The notes under the pieces were generated by a model. The model did no database searches. It had not been told where the DNA came from and was given only the letters and a program-made list of their open reading frames with translations. This document shows positions 5,726 through 10,655 of a DNA stretch of 10,655 nucleotides, in pieces (position 1 is the stretch's first letter; the number at the start of each line of letters is the position of its first letter). The position numbers were made by a program, and so were the translations under genes. Origin of the DNA: Spirogloea muscicola (taxonomy: Eukaryota; Streptophyta; Zygnematophyceae; Spirogloeales; Spirogloeaceae); contig WELB01000113.1 in the NCBI GenBank assembly GCA_009602725.1, forward strand, positions 407,312 to 417,966, in the 5' to 3' direction.

Positions 5726-8700
5726 CTACAGGGACATAGCAGCGCGGTCCTCAAGCTCCAGAAGGGCTGCAGCCTGCAGCCCCACCAAGTAATCTCGGCA
5801 GGAACAATCTGCTGCGAAGCTGGATGCAGCATGTGCAAGAAAAGGGAGTTTCCTCAAGGCCCTGCCACTTAGGCCCTGCATTGAATGTGATACATGCGGG
5901 AAAACATCACAACAAGCAGCCACAGCCAACAAGGTGGCTTGCTGCAGGTCTACGATATTACTCATGGCAAGCTACAATCAAAGTTGGCACAATTAAGAAC
6001 ATTCAGTGCAATAGCCCTCGCCTTATCTCATGCTCCCATATCTTCACTGTGAATCGAAGGAGGTTCAGGTCCTCTTCATCACAGTGTAGGTGAAGAATGG
6101 GCCGAACACGTCTCAAGAAATTGGGAAGTATTAAGGCTCACCTTACACATCTGAGCTATTTGGTGAAGTTCATTTGAGAGGTGAAGTGCTTCCCGCATGT
6201 CCCCAACCTTATCTTTCAAGTCGTCACTAGCAGAAATGTGTTGGAAATGCGAATAAGATAAGGGCATGATACCCTGCAGTCCACACAGTCACCTCTCTGA
6301 AGCTCAATCGGCGGCAATTATACTGTTTTGTGAATCATCCCGTGCTGTGCCAAAAGCGGGAATCAGTGAGACGCTATAGTGGCTGGCGTGATGTGTAAGA
6401 TAATTACCTGCGCTTGCGCAATGATGCGAGCTCGCTGAAGCTCAACCAAGCATGAACGTAGTATCTCGTAACGTGCCTGCTCTGATGGGGGCCCTATGTA
6501 TGCTTTTATGTCGGAACGGTCCACAAAGGCAACATCTGGTACATTAACAAGCACGTCTTCCTGTGAGCTTGTGCATATCATCATAAGCACAGCCTGCTCT
6601 GCAAGTAGAGAAGTTCTGTATTATAATGCACACAACAACGCTTGCTGTACTTCAGTGCATGCCATGCAAACAGGCAGTAAGCTTGGGCTTGTGGAGCGTG
6701 GACCAATGGCTTCTGTCATGTTGGATGTTGTGAGGATAACAACATTAGGACGATGACGGAGACCATCCAGCTGAGTGAGGAGGGCATTGACCACCTGCCA
6801 GCAACCAAGCATGGCATTGCCAGGGCCTAGCACAGCTTGAGTCTGCAATGTCCGCTTACTACTCGGTAGAGAGGCATATGCATGATAGAGATATTCTGCA
6901 ACAGCTTGTGCAGCTTAGCGCATTCTCAAATACAGCGCCACACCCGGATTGCGTCTGACGGTTCTGAGCTACTTAGAGCAGCTTGCCGTGCAGATGTCAA
7001 GCTTTCAACCTCGTCTCCAGATAAAAAAGATAATCACTGTAAGTCTTGTATACAACCAGCAGCAAGTATGGCAACAAACGAGTTACAGGCTGCAGCACGG
7101 AAAGTGGACTGGAGGGGACAGAGTGTTGCTTCAATTCGAGAGCTCACAGATCAGAGGATTTTTCCGGACAAACAGCCGGACGACCAATATGCTACGAAGG
7201 ATGGCAGCCCTTGGAAAAGCAAGAGGATTGCATATGGTCTGAGGCTGTGCCGGAGTTCATCATACAGTGTCTGTGCAAAACAGAGTGCCCATTACTTACC
7301 AACAAGGACAAGCACAAGACTTGTAGGCTCCTCAATGAACTCCTGTATACGCTGGAAGAGTCTGGTAACCTGTGGCATGATGTGTCGGCTTAAGTTAATA
7401 AAGTCTGAAAAAATGCCTGGCCAATGCGTGGCCCACCATCCATAGGCCTTGCATCTTGTGTTGAAATTTCAGCAGATATGGAATTGCTCTCACAGACCAG
7501 CTTGCCGCTCTCGCTGAACCATTTGCTGAACAGAGAATGTGCGTTCACCTCCAACAGGAGTGCTTCCGTATACCTACAAGCTTTGACAAGATCCATTTAC
7601 CTCGTCGTAAGGGAGTTATAAGCTCTCCTAGGAGCACAGCAGAGCAGGATGCCATGGCTTACTGCGAGCAGCATTTGCGCGAAGCGCTTCACCTTGCCTG
7701 GAAACGTATGCACAGCTTCTGTGCCAAGGCTCTGCATAGGGAGGTTTTGCCAGTTCCTGGTGGTCCATGCAGCAACACACACCTGCACAGACACTGGCCT
7801 TCGTCACCTTCTCTGAAGGATGTACAGCAGATAGATCTATTGCTCCTTCAGCTGCAGCTGCTGCTTCTTGAAAGTGTGGCACCGTTGAGGCATCCATGCT
7901 CCCTGTGGCCCTGTCCTGATACTCTTACCTGTTCCATGAGATGATGTTTGGGCTTACGCCACAGTCTGCAAAATGTAGTGCAGCGCTTGAATAGCGCACC
8001 AAGCGCTGCTTGATTCGCGAGTCGAATATGAGGCTGTCACGAGACTTCAAAAGTGTTCGTGCTTAGCAGGTAGCAGCGCTCGTAGCAGGCAAAGACACTG
8101 GCAAAAGCGGCCTGCCTGGGAAAGCGGTAGTAATTGACCCATGAACAGGACTGGACCTCACTGCATGACTTACAAAGCCCAAGAGAAGCTGCTGACCTTT
8201 CCCAAAGACCATGGAATTCTCGACAAGGCAACTGCCACTCCTGGAACATGGCAATGTCATGTCCATTCTCAAGCTCCTCTGCGGGGCCCTCCTCACTGAG
8301 CTGCGGTAGAAGAAGTACCAAGAAGTCTGGCTGAGTTGCCAGCACATCCCTTTAGCCAGGACCAAAGGTCTTCTTGATTTGATCCAGAGAAATTCTACGG
8401 ATGCCTACTCACAGATGCACATGTTGCTGGGAAATGAAAGGCAGAGCTTCACACACGGCAAGTGCAGGAAGACGTGTCTATTTGTGTGCTGCAGATTCTC
8501 CCTACCTGATAGACATACACACTGATATCCACCTGCCAAAAGAGCAGCACCTTGACTTGGCCAATATCGCCTTCTGCACGTGCATACAAGAGGATCTCAG
8601 ATCAGATTATACAGGGCCCCTGAAGTCATGCAGCCAACTTTTCACACCCAGGGGCCGTTGGGTGGTTGCATGGGGGCCTTGCATTACAAGCTAGGGCAGG

Positions 8701-9551
8701 CTGCCAGACTAGAATCACTACAAGCTCAGCTACTGGCATACAGATTGATGTGGCCTTTTACGGAGCTACACCAGGGCCGCAGGAATGAACAGATTCCACG
8801 TGTTCGTCTAAGAGGGCTTCCTCCCCGTGCTTCCACGTCACTGGTCCTTCTTCATAAGTCAGGCTCTGCTGTTTCGTTAGCATTCTGCGGCCACAGATGA
8901 TATGGTTACTAACAACTATCAGCCTCTGGACGCATGCTGACAGCCAATAAGATGTTAGCCTACCCTACTTAGAGTGGATGCGACATTCCCCTTAAAGAGT
9001 TGTTTCAGCTGGCCCTTGCACCACTGAGGACAGTCGGGCCCAAATGACTATCGCTTGAGGGCAGGCTTGAGATGCACTGGGGCAGAATTTGTTCCGTGGT
9101 GGCACTGGAGGGAGACTGGGATGCCGCACTTGAATGTGTCGTGGTCACAGTGACTTAGGGCATGTGCATGCAGATGCAATTGATCACGTATGCTGCAGCC
9201 CGAGCATGCAGAGTCAGGCGAGCAGACCTTTTAACAGCGTCGCGAATGTCGTCATGGGAAGCAGTGCTGGTGGGCTTGACGCAGACCTCCACTGCGCGCC
9301 GCGGCACCGAGACGTGATCAGCGGCGGCAGCCACTCACGTGTACCATATGCGAGGCGCGGGGGGGGGCACGGGCTTGGGGGGTGGCGTAGCGGAAGGGGA
9401 GGAGGACCACAGGGCAATGTGGAGAGGACTGCAAGAGTGGAGGAGGACGGCGCGGAAGCGGCGCACCGGCAAGCGGGACCTTGGGAGGGCCCGCGCGGCG
9501 GGGCGCGGCGGGCGGGGCGGCGGCGGCAGAGGGGCCGCCGGCGGTGTCCAT
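5726..9551 (-). CDS. PCH2: PCH2/TRIP13-family AAA+ ATPase, 14 exons, 448 aa
   Basis: PCH2/TRIP13 uses ATP to unfold HORMA proteins (Hop1/HORMAD/ASY1 in meiosis, Mad2 in the spindle checkpoint). Exons in coding order are 9551-9467, 9291-9228, 8884-8772, 8573-8506, 8300-8197, 8033-7929, 7782-7693, 7573-7498, 7369-7300, 7014-6944, 6794-6704, 6535-6408, 6273-6142 and 5875-5726. All 13 introns are GT-AG and every phase joins, giving 1347 nt. The N-terminal domain carries [20 protein letters not shown] and [18 protein letters not shown], then [16 protein letters not shown] and [16 protein letters not shown]. The AAA+ core has Walker A GPPGTGKT (186-193), the hallmark [16 protein letters not shown], Walker B LVLVDE (255-260), EVESL, sensor 1 ILTTSN (302-307) and [15 protein letters not shown]. 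The C-terminal lid has [17 protein letters not shown] (400-416). Human TRIP13 is 432 aa, so this is full length. Exon 1 (MDTAGG...) is the least certain part: a longer first exon 9756-9339 is also phase-compatible. Donors are loose, four of them starting GTC. Confidence 0.92.
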
Positions 9552-9767
9552 GGGCGGCGCGCGGGGGGGAGGAGGGGAACCGCCTGCAGGCAGGCAGGCT
9601 GCAGGCTGCAGGCTGCAGGGCGCTCGCCCATCCTCTCGGCGGGGCGCCGCGCGCGCAGTTCAAAAAGCCAGGCTCCACTCCGCCCGCGTCGATACCGCCA
9701 AGCCCACCAAGTCGGCGCCGCTCGCCGGGCACGTGGTCGCTTTGGCCCCTCCACACCCCCTCCAGAC
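9552..9767 (-). promoter_or_regulatory. Upstream region of the PCH2 gene
   Basis: This is about 215 bp of GC-rich DNA between the proposed PCH2 start and the next retroelement tail, so it should contain the 5' UTR and core promoter. It includes a tandem (GCAGGCT) repeat at 9586-9620. No TATA box is apparent on the minus strand. If the longer first exon is used, most of this region is coding. Confidence 0.35.
9586..9620. repeat. Short tandem repeat, GCAG then GCAGGCT units
   Basis: GCAGGCT is repeated three times at 9594-9614 and followed by GCAGGG. Two overlapping GCAG units precede it. It lies just upstream of the proposed PCH2 start codon. Confidence 0.85.
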
Positions 9768-9890
9768 CTTAGATTAGGTCTCCGTATTATGTAGCATTGT
9801 TTAGTCTGCACTCGACTCTGCCTGAACAATGTATTGGCTTGAATTGGCCTCCCTTTCAATTCATGCGCCCCGCGCGCCTTCTCTCTCTCC
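9768..9890 (+). repeat. Retroelement 3' tail, type A, copy at right
   Basis: It aligns closely with 917-1039: AGGTCTCCGTATTATGTAGC, then CTGCCTGAACAATGTATTGG, CTTGAATTGGCCTCCCTTTC and CATGCGCCCCGCGCGCCTTC. It starts abruptly with no coding part, as expected of a strongly 5'-truncated insertion, and it abuts the PCH2 upstream region. Confidence 0.75.
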
Positions 9891-9899
9891 AGCCAATTC

Positions 9900-10255
9900 T
9901 TCTTGGGCTGGCTTTTCGCCGCCCTTGCCCCCATTGGGAGTGCCGCTTCTTCTCTCCTTCTTTGGCGGCTCGGAGTCGGGAGCGCAAGTACTCTGACCAC
10001 CCTCCAGGCGATGCCTTCGCGGCCCTGGCCATTGACGTACACGGGGCCTTCGGCAGTGGCTGGTTGGATCTCCTCCAGCGGCTTGCCCGGGAGGCCATCG
10101 AGCGGCGGCCGGGTTCGCCAGGCTTCAATGCTGCCGGCTCCCTCGTGCAGGTATTTCGGATCAGGCTGGCGGTCTTGCTCCAGCGCTCTTTGGCTTCCGC
10201 GAGACGCGAGCAATTTTCTTTCCCCCCCCCCCACGTTTTGACCCGTGGTTATTGA
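9900..10255 (+). pseudogene. Retrotransposon ORF C-terminal fragment ending VLTRGY
   Basis: Within an open frame that runs to TGA 10253-10255, the homologous part begins near 9968. It reads RSRERKYSDH, LAIDVHGAFGSGWLDLLQRL, AREAIERR, VFRIRLAVLLQRSLASAR and HVLTRGY-stop. This matches AERKKERQYQDH...MDIYGGYG...LARLVDAHRR of the copy at 195-904. The zinc knuckle and the LDVV segment are missing. The upstream 60-70 bases (GGGCTGGCTTTTCGCCGCCC, then CCCCATTGGGAGTGCCGCTT) are repeat DNA also found at 2637-2696 and 2890-2920. The ATG at 9797 lies in the type A tail and is not a real start. It is probably a dead 3' fragment. Confidence 0.65.
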
Positions 10256-10338
10256 GCGGGTCAATTTGTTGTAGGTTATGTAGATCTTTAGATGTGCTTG
10301 CCTTTGCACTCGGCCGTTTGGCCTACATTTACTTCTAA
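10256..10338 (+). repeat. Retroelement 3' tail following the VLTRGY stop
   Basis: The tail contains GAGCGGGTCAATTTGTTGTA and then GATGTGCTTGCCTTTGCACT. These align with GAACGGGTCAGCTTAGCAGC and TGTGCTTGCCTTTGTACTTG of the minus-strand copy at 2725-2791. This is the third copy of this tail in the window. Confidence 0.6.
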
Positions 10339-10655
10339 TACACAGAACCGTTCCTCCGCAGCCGCATGCTTCCGTTGATAATCAGCAACCGCATTTTCCT
10401 CAATACACACTCCAATCCCCCCCCCGGGCCCTGGGGCCTGGTCGACGTCGTTGTTACGGAGGCATATAAAGGCCCAGCATCAACACACATTGCTGGGCAC
10501 GCAGTGGGCGGAGCAGAGCAAAGAAAACTGCGGCATTACTCCGATTACCCCCAATGCGATCAACTCCTGCCAGCTGCAATCGACATCTTTGGCTGTCTGG
10601 GTCCTCGCTTCCACACTCTGCTTCAAAACATTGCCAATCTAGGCTACACTCGACG
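10339..10655 (+). CDS. Partial retrotransposon ORF, endonuclease-like region, open at window end
   Basis: One frame is open from after TAA 10336-10338 to the window edge (first ATG 10366). It reads GPWGLVDVVVTEAYKGPAST, then GGAEQRKLRHYSDYPQCDQL, LPAAIDIFGCLGPRFHTLLQ and NIANLGYTR. The order LVDVVVTEAYK, AEQRK..HY, IDIFG matches LLLDVVLIDAYK, AERKK..QY, MDIYG of the copy at 195-904. At the DNA level it aligns with 2178-2370, which shows where that copy lost frame. No stop or frameshift is visible in this piece, but the RT and zinc knuckle are not upstream of it: the C-terminus and tail of another copy are. It is therefore also 5'-truncated. Function: presumed target cleavage by a non-LTR element (inference). 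Confidence 0.6.

Noticed and set aside
5402-5838. Several 60-67 codon open frames between the two genes
   Set aside because: No motif, overlapping on both strands, and located in the 3' UTR space of two convergent genes.
7693-7700. GC-AG donor (CAG|GCAAGG) after the Walker A exon of PCH2
   Set aside because: Using the GT five bases further (GCAAG|GTGAAG, exon end 7693) restores phase with the next exon and gives [14 protein letters not shown], as in the family.
7952-7960. Possible exon end at GGC|GTAAGC in PCH2 exon 6
   Set aside because: Reading through gives [10 protein letters not shown], the expected family sequence, with a good donor GTAAGA at 7928.
9333-9356. ATG GTA CAC before GTGAGT as a tiny first PCH2 exon (MVH)
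   Set aside because: It looks like the VHVEV of TRIP13, but the phase fails: joining CAC to the acceptor at 9291 puts exon 2 out of frame.
9335-10309. 324-codon minus-strand open frame
   Set aside because: Antisense shadow of the retroelement fragment and GC-rich PCH2 upstream DNA; no family motifs.

Overview
This is eukaryotic nuclear DNA. Two intron-rich protein genes lie in the middle, and degenerate retrotransposon remnants flank them. Both genes have GC-rich 5' ends, many small GT-AG introns (105-343 nt) and products closest, from memory of the families, to green-plant/algal proteins. A green alga is the most natural guess, but that is inference. I see no tRNA, rRNA, CRISPR array or bacterial-type operon.

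Layout: (1) 1-3052 is a graveyard of retroelement 3' ends in both orientations. The pieces encode only the region after the reverse transcriptase (thumb-like segment, zinc knuckle, endonuclease-like segment, C-terminus). No RT catalytic core is visible. Several copies end in the peptide VLTRGY followed by a stop. (2) 3053-3430 is a 378-bp element with about 20-bp terminal inverted repeats and a TTA duplication on each side, i.e. a PIF/Harbinger-like MITE. A paralogous copy of the target without the insertion survives at 2725-2812 on the minus strand. (3) 3637-5084 (+) is a complete five-exon gene for a 221-residue 1-Cys peroxiredoxin (PRDX6 type). (4) 5085-5725 is the shared 3' intergenic space. 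(5) 5726-9551 (-) is a complete gene that I reconstruct as 14 exons encoding a 448-residue PCH2/TRIP13 AAA+ ATPase; 13 of the 14 exons are well supported and the first is provisional. (6) 9768-10655 (+) holds more retroelement 3' ends, the last running off the window.

The two genes are convergent. Nothing in the sequence links them functionally: one is a thiol peroxidase, the other a HORMA-domain remodeller of meiosis and the spindle checkpoint. The most unusual material is the retroelement family with its conserved C-terminus, the MITE with its built-in empty-site control, and the fact that the peroxiredoxin upstream region is largely built from these mobile elements.
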